From contig NC_008260.1 of the NCBI RefSeq assembly GCF_000009365.1, positions 1,027,501 to 1,091,500 on the forward strand: a stretch of 64,000 bases of DNA. Direction: 5' to 3'. Positions 55,386 to 64,000 of the stretch are shown in pieces. The notes below the pieces were generated by a model. The model searched no databases. It saw only the letters and a list, made by a program, of their open reading frames with translations, and was not told the origin of the DNA. The stretch is from Alcanivorax borkumensis SK2 (GTDB taxonomy: Bacteria; Pseudomonadota; Gammaproteobacteria; Pseudomonadales; Alcanivoracaceae). How positions within the stretch are numbered: the first letter of the stretch is position 1; every line of letters starts with the position of its first letter. Made by a program: the position numbers and the translations under genes.

Positions 55386-56810
55386 TTAGCTGGGTAGGAA
55401 CAGGGATTTGGTTTCCAGAAACTCTTCAAAGCCGAAGCGGCCCCATTCCCGGCCAATCCCGGATTGTTTGTAGCCACCGAAGGCGGCTTGTATATCCGGG
55501 CCCGCTCCATTGATATGGACATTGCCAGTGCGCAGGCGAGCGGCGATCTGTCGGGCTTGGGAATCGTCCCCGAACACATAACCGGAAAGGCCGTAGTCGG
55601 AATCGTTGGCGATGTCGACGGCGTTCTCGAGAGTGTCGTAGGGAATCATCACCAGCACGGGACCAAAGATTTCCTCTCGGGCAATGGTCATCTGGTTGTT
55701 TACTTCACTGAACACGGTGGGGCGGGCGAAGTAGCCTTTGTCGATACCCTCGGGCTTACCGGTGCCGCCGGCTACTAATTTGGCGCCTTCTTGTTGGCCT
55801 TTCTCGATCATGGTTTGTACCCGTTGGTACTGACGGCGGTTGGCGATTGGACCCATTACGGTCGCGTCATCGGAGGGATCGCCAACCACTATGGCGTCGC
55901 AGACTTGAGCGGCAATCTGTTCGGCTTGCGCTAGTTGATCCTCCGGTACCAGCATCCGTGATGGCGCATTACAGCTCTGCCCTGTGTTGGCCATCATTGC
56001 CCGCACCCCGTGGGTGACGGCCTGTTCTAGGTCACAGCCTGGCAGCAAGATATTGGCGGACTTACCGCCCAGCTCCAGAGACACGCGTTTAATGGTGCTG
56101 GCCGCTTCCCGGCTCACGGATTCCCCCGCTCGGGTGGAGCCGGTAAGGGATACCACATCAATGCGAGGGTCACTGGATAGCAATGGCCCCACGGCGGCAC
56201 CGTCGCCATAGACCATATTGAAAACCCCGGCGGGGAGATCCGCTTCATCAATAATCTGTGTGAGCAGGTTGGCTGACAGCGGGGCAAATTCACTGGGCTT
56301 GAGCACCATGGTGCAGCCTGCGGCCATGGCCGGAGCGACCTTGCACATGATCTGGTTCATGGGCCAGTTCCACGGTGTAATCAAGGCGCACACTCCTGCG
56401 GCTTCACGGCGAATTAGCGACTGGCCGACGGCTTCTTCGAAAGGGAACTCCCGCGCTATGGCTAGGGCGGTCTTCAGATGGGCAAGCCCCATAGGGGCCT
56501 GTACCTTGCTCGCCAAAGTGATCGGTGCGCCCATTTCCTGGCTAATCGCTTCCGCCATTTGGGGTAGATGAGCCTGGTAAGCTTCCAGTATTTTTTCCAT
56601 GTACCCCAGCCGCTTTTCCAGCGGCAGGGCGGACCAAGAGGGGAAAGCTTGGTGAGCGGCGGCGATGGCTGCATCAATATCCGCGGCTTGGGCCAATGGC
56701 AGGGTGGCAATCTGTTCTTCATTCGCAGGGTTGATAACGGCGTGGGTAGTGGCTTCCTCTGTGGGAGAGACCCAACGGCCGTTAATGTAGAACTGCTGCA
56801 ACGTGTCCAT
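55386..56810 (-). CDS. NAD(P)+-dependent aldehyde dehydrogenase
   Basis: This 474-residue aldehyde dehydrogenase begins with the N-terminal segment LQQFYINGRWVSPTEEATTH. It has the cofactor site VVSLTGSTRAGESVSREAAS, the general-base Glu in VSLELGGKSANILLPGCDLE and the catalytic Cys in NTGQSCNAPSRMLVP. It oxidises an aldehyde to the acid; length and motifs fit broad-range members. The ATG at 56810 follows AAGGA; an ATG at 56837 has no such site. In an alkane-degrading organism it could act on fatty aldehydes, but that is inference. Confidence 0.93.
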   Translation of the reverse strand: MDTLQQFYINGRWVSPTEEATTHAVINPANEEQIATLPLAQAADIDAAIAAAHQAFPSWSALPLEKRLGYMEKILEAYQAHLPQMAEAISQEMGAPITLASKVQAPMGLAHLKTALAIAREFPFEEAVGQSLIRREAAGVCALITPWNWPMNQIMCKVAPAMAAGCTMVLKPSEFAPLSANLLTQIIDEADLPAGVFNMVYGDGAAVGPLLSSDPRIDVVSLTGSTRAGESVSREAASTIKRVSLELGGKSANILLPGCDLEQAVTHGVRAMMANTGQSCNAPSRMLVPEDQLAQAEQIAAQVCDAIVVGDPSDDATVMGPIANRRQYQRVQTMIEKGQQEGAKLVAGGTGKPEGIDKGYFARPTVFSEVNNQMTIAREEIFGPVLVMIPYDTLENAVDIANDSDYGLSGYVFGDDSQARQIAARLRTGNVHINGAGPDIQAAFGGYKQSGIGREWGRFGFEEFLETKSLFLPS

Positions 56811-57362
56811 GGAGAGGTCCTTTTGTTGGTCTTCCATTGAGTATGGAGGGTCAACACTACAATAGTGGCATGTAATTTTAAAAAACGGTGTTGGTTCTTC
56901 CCTGCGGAATTTGGGCCCCGCCTGAAAGAGGTGGTGCGGCAAGTGGATAAGATGATGCGAGGCCGCAGCTGGAAAATGGGCATGCGGTTGGTGTGCTAGC
57001 GTCAGCGAAACAGAAAATGAACATGAGACTAGGAGTGAAGCTCTGCGTGCTGAGAGACTTTCCCGGGGCGATGCCGATGCCTGATTGTATGTGGGCTGCT
57101 CTCTGTAGAGGTGGCTTCATGCGGTGTGCTGAGCACGCGGCTGACCCTCGGCGAAGACATTTACGTTGACGTAGGAATAGTTTTTTTGCGCGTTATTGCT
57201 CCTAGGTTTGCGCCCCGAGGGGCGCGTTGTCAAAACGGCTAATCATTCAGCGCAATTGCCGCAGCAGCGACGGCCTACGGTGCCGCCATCAGCTTGCGTT
57301 GTTGGCCAGATTAGTCACATGGCGGTGTCATCTTCTGGCACAACGGTTGCTTCTGAGCTGCG
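56811..57362. other. 552-bp spacer between aldehyde dehydrogenase and OprM-like genes
   Basis: Both flanking genes run leftward. The spacer holds the aldehyde dehydrogenase promoter region and a 7-bp GCGCCCC/GGGGCGC hairpin at 57210-57225, about 140 bases past the OprM-like stop. No gene was recognised. Confidence 0.5.
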
Positions 57363-58787
57363 TTAGCGGCTGGCCACATGGGTGGGCTGTTGCGCATCCC
57401 AGCCACCACCCAAGGCGCGGTAAAGCTCGGTTTCGTTGGTCAACTGCTGCAGTTTTAGCGTCACTAGCTGTTGGCGGGCCGAGAGCAGAGTGCGTTGGGC
57501 GTCCAACACCGCAAGGTAATCATCTGCGCCTTGTTCGTAGCGTTGCTGTGACAACGTCAGGGACTGCTCAGTGGCGGTGACTAGTGCCTGTTGAGCCTGC
57601 TGTTGGCGAGCCAGAGTGTCGCGGGCTTGCAGCGCATTAGCGACTTCCTGAAAGGCGGTTTGTATGGCTTTCTCGTAGCTGGCCACGGCTTGATCTTGAC
57701 GAACTTCGGCTAGATCCAGATTGGCCCTGTTACGGCCCCCGGAGAAAATGGGTAGGGAAATACTGGGGATGAATGACCAAGCTTTGGAGCCGCTGTCGAA
57801 CAGGCCGGACAGTTCGCTACTCATGGTGCCATAGGCGCCGGTGAGTTGAATGCTTGGGAAGAAGGCGGCTCGGGCGGCACCAATATTGGCATTGGCGGCC
57901 CGCAGCTGATGCTCGGCTTGTTGTACGTCCGGTCGCTGGGTGAGTAGTGCTGAGGGTAGGCCTTGCGGAACTGGTGCGACGAGGGCCAAGGCATCGTTGT
58001 CCAAGTTCACCGATTTCAGGGTGGGCAGTGGCCCGCCGACCAGTACGGCTAAGGCGTTATAGTCTTGATCCACCTGGCGTTCAAAGCTGGCCAGATTGGC
58101 GCGGGCTTCCTGCAAGGCAATTTGTGCTTGGCGCACATCCAGCTCGGATCCCAAACCGCTCTCGTATCGGCGTTCAATCAATGCCAGAGAGTCCTCCTGT
58201 GCGACCACGGTTTCGCGACTGATTGCCAAGTTTTGGCGATCACTAACCAGGGTTAAGTAGCTTTGTGCCACTTGGGCAACCAGCGCCAGTTGGGTGCTGC
58301 GCTGGGCTTCTTCGCTGGCCAGATATTTTTCCAGCGACGCATCTTTCAGGCTGCGTACCCGGCCAAACAGATCCAGTTCCCAGGCGGTAACGCCAACTTG
58401 CACACCGTATTGATCCGATAATGTGGAATGGCCGGTGCCGGACAGGTCTGAGGGCAGACGCTGACGGGAACCGCTGGCGTCCACGGATAGGTTTGGGTAC
58501 AGGTCTGCACGCTGGATTTGGTACTGGGCGCGCAGGGCGGCCACATCGAGTACGGCGATGCGCAGATCTCGGTTGTTATCCAATGCGCTTTGAATCAGCT
58601 GTTGCAATTCCGCGCTCTGATAAAGGCTGGACCAGCTGGGCAGGGTTAGCTCGCTGGCACTATTGCCGTTGGCTTCGCCCAGTTGCGCAGGGACGGGAGA
58701 GAGTGGTTGTTGATAGCTGGGGGCGAGGGTGCAGCCACCCAGCATCAGCCCGCCCAGAAGGGCGAGCGTCAGTGGGTTACGGGTCAT
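57363..58787 (-). CDS. RND efflux outer membrane lipoprotein (OprM/NodT family)
   Basis: This 474-residue outer membrane factor starts as a lipoprotein, TLALLGGLMLGGCTLAPSYQ with lipobox LGGC. It has the two repeated TolC-type halves rich in Ala, Gln and Leu helices, for example LDVRQAQIALQEARANLASF and LLTQRPDVQQAEHQLRAANA. It forms the trimeric channel of the tripartite pump encoded with the next two genes. Order on the minus strand is adaptor, pump, channel, as in mexAB-oprM. Confidence 0.93.
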   Translation of the reverse strand: MTRNPLTLALLGGLMLGGCTLAPSYQQPLSPVPAQLGEANGNSASELTLPSWSSLYQSAELQQLIQSALDNNRDLRIAVLDVAALRAQYQIQRADLYPNLSVDASGSRQRLPSDLSGTGHSTLSDQYGVQVGVTAWELDLFGRVRSLKDASLEKYLASEEAQRSTQLALVAQVAQSYLTLVSDRQNLAISRETVVAQEDSLALIERRYESGLGSELDVRQAQIALQEARANLASFERQVDQDYNALAVLVGGPLPTLKSVNLDNDALALVAPVPQGLPSALLTQRPDVQQAEHQLRAANANIGAARAAFFPSIQLTGAYGTMSSELSGLFDSGSKAWSFIPSISLPIFSGGRNRANLDLAEVRQDQAVASYEKAIQTAFQEVANALQARDTLARQQQAQQALVTATEQSLTLSQQRYEQGADDYLAVLDAQRTLLSARQQLVTLKLQQLTNETELYRALGGGWDAQQPTHVASR

Positions 58788-58807
58788 CAGTATTACTCCG
58801 CGTGGAC

Positions 58808-61800
58808 TTATTCTTTGCCTTTCTTCTTGCCGTCGAGGGGCACGCCGGATAGTTTGCGCACCGCCACGTAGAACAGCGGAATGAAGAAGATGGCGAGGAC
58901 GGTGGCGGTGAGCATTCCGCCGAATACCCCGGTACCGATGGCGTTACGAGCACCGGCACCAGCACCAGTACTGATCATCAGTGGGGTTACCCCGAGCATG
59001 AAGGCCAGTGAGGTCATCAGGATCGGGCGCAGCCGCATGCGCACGGCTTCTAGGGTGGCCTTGAGCAAGTGCTCGCCTTTTTGCTCCAGCTCCAGCGCGA
59101 ATTCCGCAATCAGAATGGCGTTTTTCGCCGAGAGGCCGATGGTGGTTAACAGCCCCACCTGGAAGAAGACGTCGTTGTTCAGGTCACGGAAGGTAGCGGC
59201 CAGTACCGCACCGAGAATGCCCAGAGGGACCACCAGCATTACCGCGAATGGAATCGACCAGCTTTCATACAGGGCCGCCAGACAGAGGAATACTACTAAT
59301 AGTGAGATGACATACAGCGCAGGGGCCTGGTCACCAGACTGACGTTCCTGGTAGGACATTCCGGTCCATTCGAAGCCGAACCCGGCGGGCAGCTTAGCGG
59401 ATAGTTCTTCCATGGCATCCATGGCGTCGCCTGTACTGTAGCCGGGTGCCGCGTTGCCTTGGATGTTCACCGACGACACACCGTTATAGCGTTCTAGCTT
59501 GGGAGAACCATACGTCCAGTGGCCCGTGGCAAAGGTGGAGAACGGCACCATTTTCCCTTGGTTATTACGCACAAACCAGTCGTTGACGTTTTCCGGTAGC
59601 ATGCGGTAGGGGGCATCGGCCTGCACATACACTCGTTTTACCCGGCCCCGGTCGACAAAGTTATTGACGTAGCTGGAGCCCCAGGCGATTTGCAGAGTGC
59701 TGTTAATGTCGCTGATGGACAGCCCTAGCGCTTTGGCTTTCTGCTGGTCAATATCGATTTGGTACTGCGGGCTGTCTTCCAAACCATTGGGGCGTACCCC
59801 GGCCAGTCGAGGATCTTGGGCGGCCATGCCGAGCATCTGGTTACGAGCCTGAATCAGCGCTTCGTGCCCTTGACCAGACTGGTCAAGCAGCTGGAAGTCG
59901 AACCCGCTGGCGTTGCCCAGTTCAGGAATCGATGGCGGATTCAGTGCAAACATCATCGCTTCGCGAATGGTGGAGAAATAGCCCATGGCGCGGGCAACCA
60001 CATTGTCGGCGCCGTCCACGGACAGATCCCGTTCTGACCAGTCCTTCAGGTTCACGAACGCCATGCCGGCGTTCTGGCCGCGGCCGGTGAAACTGAAGCC
60101 GGCCACCGTGAACAGGCCATCCACAGCGGAGGCCTCTTCATTTAGATAATAGTCCTCCATTTTTTCCAGCACTTTGACTGTCTGCTCTTGGGTTGAGCCC
60201 GCTGGCAGGGTCACTAGGGTGAACAAAATCCCCTGATCTTCTTCCGGCAGGAAGCTGGATGGAAGGCGCATGAAGCTGAAGCCGAGCACACCGACGATCA
60301 CCACATAGATAAACAGGTAGCGGCCCCGGCGGCCGAGGATTTTTTCCACGCTGCCCTGATAACGACGGCTGCTCTTGTCGAAGGTGCGGTTAAACCAGCC
60401 GAAGAAGCCATGATCGGTTTGGTGCTCGCTGTCCTTGGCCTTGAGCATGGTGGCACACAGGGCCGGAGTGAGGATCAAGGCCACCAGCACGGACAGCACC
60501 ATGGCGGACACAATGGTGATGGAGAACTGGCGGTAAATGGCTCCGGTGGAGCCCGGGAAAAAGGCCATGGGAACGAATACGGCTGACAGTACCAAGGCGA
60601 TGCCCACCAGCGCGCCCGTAATCTGCCCCATGGATTTACGGGTAGCCTCTTTGGGCGGGAGGCCCTCCTCGTGCATCACCCGTTCCACGTTTTCCACCAC
60701 CACGATGGCGTCATCTACCAGTAGGCCGATGGCCAGCACCATGCCAAACATGGTTAGGGTATTGATGGAAAAGCCGAAGGCGGCCAGCACCGCAAAGGTG
60801 CCTAGCAGAACCACGGGCACCGCTAGTGTGGGGATGAGGGTGGCGCGGAAGTTTTGTAAGAACAGATACATGACCAGGAAGACCAAGATGATGGCTTCGA
60901 ACAGGGTATGTACCACTTCTTCGATGGAGATACTGACGAAGGGCGTGGTGTCGTAGGGAAACACCATTTCCATCTTATCAGGGAAGTAGGGCTGCAGTTC
61001 GGCTAGGCGGGCACGCAGTGCTTCTGCGGTGTCCAGGGCGTTGGCGCCGGTGGCTAGGCTGATGGCCAGGCCGGCGGCGGGCTGGCCGTTATAACGGCCC
61101 TGCACGTCGTAGTTCTGCGCTGCCAGTTCGACTCGGGCCACGTCTTTAAGGAACACTCGAGAGCCGTCCGGGTTTACTTTCAGCAGGATATTCTCGAATT
61201 GATCCACGTCTTCCAGGCGGGTCTGGGCGATGATGGTGGCGTTCAATTGCTGGCCTTCTACGGCCGGTGCGCCGCCCAATTGACCGCTGGCTACCTGATT
61301 ATTTTGAACCTCGATTGTCTGGGTAACATCTTGGGGGGTTAAATCAAATTTATTCAGTTTGTTCGGGTCCAGCCAGACGCGCATGGCATAGGGAGAGCCG
61401 AACAGCTGGATCTGACCCACGCCGGGCACCCGGCTGACCGGGTCCTGCACATTGGAGGCCACGTAATCGGCTAGGTCAGCACGGGATAGGCTGCCATCTT
61501 CGGAGGTAAAGCCCGCCACCATCAGGAAAGAGTCTGAGGATTTGGTGACCTGCATTCCTTGTTGCTGCACTTCCTGGGGCAGCAGGGGGGTCGCCAGCTG
61601 TAGCTTGTTCTGTACTTGTACTTGCGCAATGTCCGGGTCGGTGCCGGGGGCGAACGTCAGGTTCACTGCGGCATTACCGAAAGAGTCACTGCTGGAGCTC
61701 ATGTACAGCAGGTTGTCGATCCCGTTCATTTGTTGCTCGATCACCTGGGTGACCGAATCTTCCACGGTTTTCGCCGAAGCGCCGGGGTAGTTACCGGCAA

Positions 61801-61933
61801 TGGAGACTTGCGGAGGCGCAACGGTGGGGTACTGCTCAATGGGCAGGGTGTAAATGGCCAAGGCACCGGCCATCATCATGATGATGGCAATCACCCAGGC
61901 AAAAATTGGACGGTCAATAAAAAATCTGGCCAT
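58808..61933 (-). CDS. RND multidrug efflux pump, AcrB/MexB (HAE1) type
   Basis: This 1041-residue inner membrane proton-drug antiporter has [20 protein letters not shown] at the start and the twelve-helix, two-large-loop layout of HAE1 pumps. The proton-relay Asp pair is in [20 protein letters not shown], and [16 protein letters not shown] loop segments lie in the second half. It exports hydrophobic compounds such as antibiotics, solvents or bile-type detergents. It follows the adaptor gene by 27 bases. Confidence 0.96.
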   Translation of the reverse strand: MARFFIDRPIFAWVIAIIMMMAGALAIYTLPIEQYPTVAPPQVSIAGNYPGASAKTVEDSVTQVIEQQMNGIDNLLYMSSSSDSFGNAAVNLTFAPGTDPDIAQVQVQNKLQLATPLLPQEVQQQGMQVTKSSDSFLMVAGFTSEDGSLSRADLADYVASNVQDPVSRVPGVGQIQLFGSPYAMRVWLDPNKLNKFDLTPQDVTQTIEVQNNQVASGQLGGAPAVEGQQLNATIIAQTRLEDVDQFENILLKVNPDGSRVFLKDVARVELAAQNYDVQGRYNGQPAAGLAISLATGANALDTAEALRARLAELQPYFPDKMEMVFPYDTTPFVSISIEEVVHTLFEAIILVFLVMYLFLQNFRATLIPTLAVPVVLLGTFAVLAAFGFSINTLTMFGMVLAIGLLVDDAIVVVENVERVMHEEGLPPKEATRKSMGQITGALVGIALVLSAVFVPMAFFPGSTGAIYRQFSITIVSAMVLSVLVALILTPALCATMLKAKDSEHQTDHGFFGWFNRTFDKSSRRYQGSVEKILGRRGRYLFIYVVIVGVLGFSFMRLPSSFLPEEDQGILFTLVTLPAGSTQEQTVKVLEKMEDYYLNEEASAVDGLFTVAGFSFTGRGQNAGMAFVNLKDWSERDLSVDGADNVVARAMGYFSTIREAMMFALNPPSIPELGNASGFDFQLLDQSGQGHEALIQARNQMLGMAAQDPRLAGVRPNGLEDSPQYQIDIDQQKAKALGLSISDINSTLQIAWGSSYVNNFVDRGRVKRVYVQADAPYRMLPENVNDWFVRNNQGKMVPFSTFATGHWTYGSPKLERYNGVSSVNIQGNAAPGYSTGDAMDAMEELSAKLPAGFGFEWTGMSYQERQSGDQAPALYVISLLVVFLCLAALYESWSIPFAVMLVVPLGILGAVLAATFRDLNNDVFFQVGLLTTIGLSAKNAILIAEFALELEQKGEHLLKATLEAVRMRLRPILMTSLAFMLGVTPLMISTGAGAGARNAIGTGVFGGMLTATVLAIFFIPLFYVAVRKLSGVPLDGKKKGKE

Positions 61934-61960
61934 GGGAATCCCGTTTCTCGTCGTTGCGTA

Positions 61961-63184
61961 TTATTGCGCTGCGCTTTGTGCCTCGCCAGCGTCGCTGGCG
62001 GGGGACTGGGGTTGTTCTTGCTGTGCGGGTGCGGGCTCGACGTTGGCTTTTTCTGTGTCCACTGGGGAAACCGGAGCGCCGGGCTGAATCCGTTGCAGGC
62101 CGTCCACAATCAGGCGATCACCGTCTTTCAGTCCGTCGGCAATAAGCCACTGGTTGCCGACTGCGCGCTCAGTGCGGACTTTCACTTTTTTTACCTGATT
62201 ATTGTCGTCGATCAGCATGGCGTAGGCTTGGCCGGTCGGGTCGCGGGTAATGCCTTTTTGGGGAACCAGAATGGCATCCTTGCGTTGACCTTCCGGTAGG
62301 CGGCCGCGAACGAACATGCCGGGCAGCAGTTCGCCGTCCGGGTTGGGAAATAGGGCACGCAAGGTGACTGAGCCGGTGCTTTCATCCACGGCGAATTCGG
62401 AAAATTGCAGGGCACCGGCTTCCTTATAGTGGGAGCCATCTTCGAGTATTAGGGTAATGCGTGCTTCGTCGTCGCTGACCTGTTGCAGCTCACCGGCCTG
62501 CATGGCTTGGCGCAGCTGACGCAGCTCGTTGCTTGACTGGGTCAGGTCTACGTAGATCGGGTCGAGTTGGCGAATGGTGGCCAGGGCGTTTGCCTGATTG
62601 GCGGTGACCAAAGCACCGGCGGTGACGCTGGAGCGGCCAATGCGCCCGCTGATTGGCGCTTTAATCGTGGCGTAATCCAGATTGATCTGGGCACTTTGCA
62701 GATTGGCACGTGCAGCGGCTACGGCGGCCTTGTTCTCATCCAGCTGGGCCTGAGCTTCGTCGTATTCTTGCTGGCTCACCGCTTTGTAATCCAACAGTTT
62801 CTTGAAGCGTTTGGCTCGCAAGTCGTTGGAATTCAGGGTGGCAGTGGCACGGGCCAGCTCCGCTCGGGCGCTAGCCACCGCTGCTTGATAGGTGCGTGAG
62901 TCTATTTTGTACAGCGGTTGCCCCGCGCTTACTTCTTGGCCTTCTTCAAAGAGGCGCTTTTCTATCACACCACTGACTTGGGGCCGCACTTCGGCAACCT
63001 GGTGTGCAGTGGTTCGCCCGGGCAGTTCCCGGTTCAAGGTGACGGTGGCCGCCTTGACGGTGACAAAGCCGACTTCGGGTGCTTGTTGCTGTTGTTGTTG
63101 GCCGGATTGGCCGGCATCGCCGCAGCCACTTAGCTGCAGTGCGAGTACGCCTGCTATCAGGGGGAGAATGAAACCGCTGCGCAT
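61961..63184 (-). CDS. RND efflux periplasmic adaptor (AcrA/MexA type)
   Basis: This 407-residue membrane-fusion protein has the signal peptide SGFILPLIAGVLALQLSGCG, so it is a lipoprotein. The lipoyl halves are PGRTTAHQVAEVRPQVSGVI and INLDYATIKAPISGRIGRSS, with a coiled-coil hairpin between. The start at 63184 follows GAGGTG; an upstream in-frame ATG would precede a poor signal peptide and overlap the promoter. The C-terminus is rich in Pro, Gln, Ala and Glu. It links the pump to the OprM-like channel. Confidence 0.95.
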   Translation of the reverse strand: MRSGFILPLIAGVLALQLSGCGDAGQSGQQQQQQAPEVGFVTVKAATVTLNRELPGRTTAHQVAEVRPQVSGVIEKRLFEEGQEVSAGQPLYKIDSRTYQAAVASARAELARATATLNSNDLRAKRFKKLLDYKAVSQQEYDEAQAQLDENKAAVAAARANLQSAQINLDYATIKAPISGRIGRSSVTAGALVTANQANALATIRQLDPIYVDLTQSSNELRQLRQAMQAGELQQVSDDEARITLILEDGSHYKEAGALQFSEFAVDESTGSVTLRALFPNPDGELLPGMFVRGRLPEGQRKDAILVPQKGITRDPTGQAYAMLIDDNNQVKKVKVRTERAVGNQWLIADGLKDGDRLIVDGLQRIQPGAPVSPVDTEKANVEPAPAQQEQPQSPASDAGEAQSAAQ

Positions 63185-63280
63185 AATCACCTCAGTGCTT
63201 GGAAACACGCTATAGCACGCCATCAGCTTGTCCATTAAAGACGGCTTGTGGTGCTTGCATGAAAAATGAATCAGGTTCAG

Positions 63281-63304
63281 TATATACATTCAGTAATGTA
63301 TGTA
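63281..63304. promoter_or_regulatory. AcrR-type operator between the efflux operon and tetR gene
   Basis: ATACATT (63284-63290) and AATGTAT (63295-63301) form a perfect inverted repeat with a CAGT gap. The flanks extend the symmetry to TATATACATT / AATGTATGTA. The sequence recalls the AcrR/TtgR sites (TACATAC...GTATGTA). It stands midway between the two divergent genes, so the TetR protein could repress both. A -10-like TATACT for the leftward operon overlaps its edge. Confidence 0.7.
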
Positions 63305-63359
63305 TAGATCTTTTGGCTAACTTGAACAAAATACTGTCAATTCCATTTGGGAGTCTCCA

Positions 63360-64000
63360 ATGGTTCGGCGCACCAAGGCAGAAGCGATGGAAACCCGTAC
63401 CCATATCTTGGATGCGGCGGAACAAGTTTTTCATCGCAAGGGCGTGTTGTCTGCCTCATTACATGATATTGCCTGTGAGGCGGGAGTGACGCGCGGAGCG
63501 ATTTATTGGCACTTCAAAAATAAGCATGATGTCTTTGTGGCCATGGCGGACCGTCGGCGCTTGCCATTTGAGGCCTTAGCCCAGCGGGCAGAGGCGGATG
63601 ATGAGGCGGATCCAATGGGACGCCTGCGTGAGTTTATGGTGTATTTGTTACAGCAAGTGGCTCAGGATCCGTCCCAGCGCCGGGTTTTCGAGATCATTTT
63701 TCAGAAGTGCGAGTTCAGTGATGAGAATCGGGATCTGCTATTGCGCCAGCGCGATGCGTGCAGGGATGCGTCTGACGGACTGGAAACGACTTTCAGGAAT
63801 GCTATTGCCAAAGGGCAGCTTCCTGCAGGGTTAAACATTGGGCGTGCGGTGACATTGCTGCATAGCCTGCTCAATGGCGTGATCATGTATTGGTTGTTGG
63901 ATCCGTCAGTTTTTGATCTGGCGGATGCCGCGCCGGATTATGTGGATACTTTCCTGTTCAGCCTGCAGCGTTCCCCCAGCCTTGTGGTTGGTGAAGGTTC
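63360..64000 (+). CDS. TetR-family transcriptional regulator, 3'-truncated by the window
   Basis: The frame opens with ATG at 63360 and stays open to the window edge, giving at least 213 residues. It has the N-terminal helix-turn-helix DIACEAGVTRGAIYWHFKNK in the TtgR/AcrR style and a ligand-binding part with hydrophobic helices (TLLHSLLNGVIMYWLL). It is transcribed divergently from the efflux operon, with an operator-like palindrome between them, so it is the likely local repressor. The stop codon lies outside. Confidence 0.93.
   Translation, partial: MVRRTKAEAMETRTHILDAAEQVFHRKGVLSASLHDIACEAGVTRGAIYWHFKNKHDVFVAMADRRRLPFEALAQRAEADDEADPMGRLREFMVYLLQQVAQDPSQRRVFEIIFQKCEFSDENRDLLLRQRDACRDASDGLETTFRNAIAKGQLPAGLNIGRAVTLLHSLLNGVIMYWLLDPSVFDLADAAPDYVDTFLFSLQRSPSLVVGEG

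Noticed and set aside
57210..57225. Hairpin GCGCCCC/GGGGCGC as terminator of the efflux operon.
   Set aside because: It lies about 140 bases past the last stop and is not followed by a U-tract.

Overview
The window looks like a chromosomal segment of a marine gammaproteobacterium of the Alcanivorax type. This rests on the smc-zipA-ligA order, many fatty-acid/acyl-CoA genes, a MexAB-OprM-type pump and moderate GC. The genus is an inference. No rRNA, CRISPR array, phage or insertion sequence was seen; there is one tRNA (Asn).

Region 1 (1-30189) is a surface-polysaccharide locus. A tightly overlapping operon (227-9448) encodes four GT-B glycosyltransferases, a Wzy-like membrane protein, and PglA-, PglC-, PglD- and PglE-like proteins. 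The PglF-like dehydratase follows at 10088, so a complete route to UDP-diacetylbacillosamine and its transfer to undecaprenyl phosphate is present. A sulfate-type SLC13 permease and a stand-alone CysC (12296-15079), with a sulfotransferase at 26336, suggest a sulfated glycan. The block 16940-24941 supplies precursors: ugd, a VanZ-like gene, galU, a UGDH-like gene lacking the catalytic Cys, pgi, pgm/manB and galE. This order recalls the galU-ugd-gpi-gne-pgm module of Acinetobacter capsule loci. A Wzx-like flippase and the sulfotransferase follow. Two family-2 glycosyltransferases and a second, WcaJ-type, initiating transferase lie on the opposite strand. No wza/wzb/wzc genes are in view. GC varies along the locus, as expected of a horizontally reshuffled region.

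Region 2 (30419-44968) is core genome: tRNA-Asn with a strong promoter, aspartate aminotransferase, uvrB, cysZ, smc, zipA, ligA, an SLT-domain lipoprotein, a hypothetical protein, a PhzF-family protein and an unlisted 37-residue membrane peptide.

Region 3 (45087-56810) is metabolic. A DAHP synthase gene is preceded by what looks like a ribosome-mediated attenuator: a 35-codon leader with the run Tyr-Tyr-Gly-Tyr-Trp-Phe, then two hairpins, the second a terminator. An SDR and a MaoC hydratase resemble a split MFE-2. An operon-like series of histidine phosphatase, ACAD10/11-type acyl-CoA dehydrogenase, APH-type kinase and two SDRs resembles a split ACAD10/11 pathway for 4-hydroxyacyl-CoAs. A PF10118 metal-dependent hydrolase and an aldehyde dehydrogenase follow.

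Region 4 (57363-64000) is an RND efflux operon (OprM-, MexB- and MexA-like) with a divergent TetR regulator that runs off the window. The operator-like palindrome between them has the same TACATT-N4-AATGTA form as one in front of the PF10118 gene. Short palindromic intergenic repeats (core GTTGAACGTT...TTGAAA) occur in pairs at three places; one pair encloses a broken four-helix-bundle (23S rRNA intervening-sequence-type) gene.
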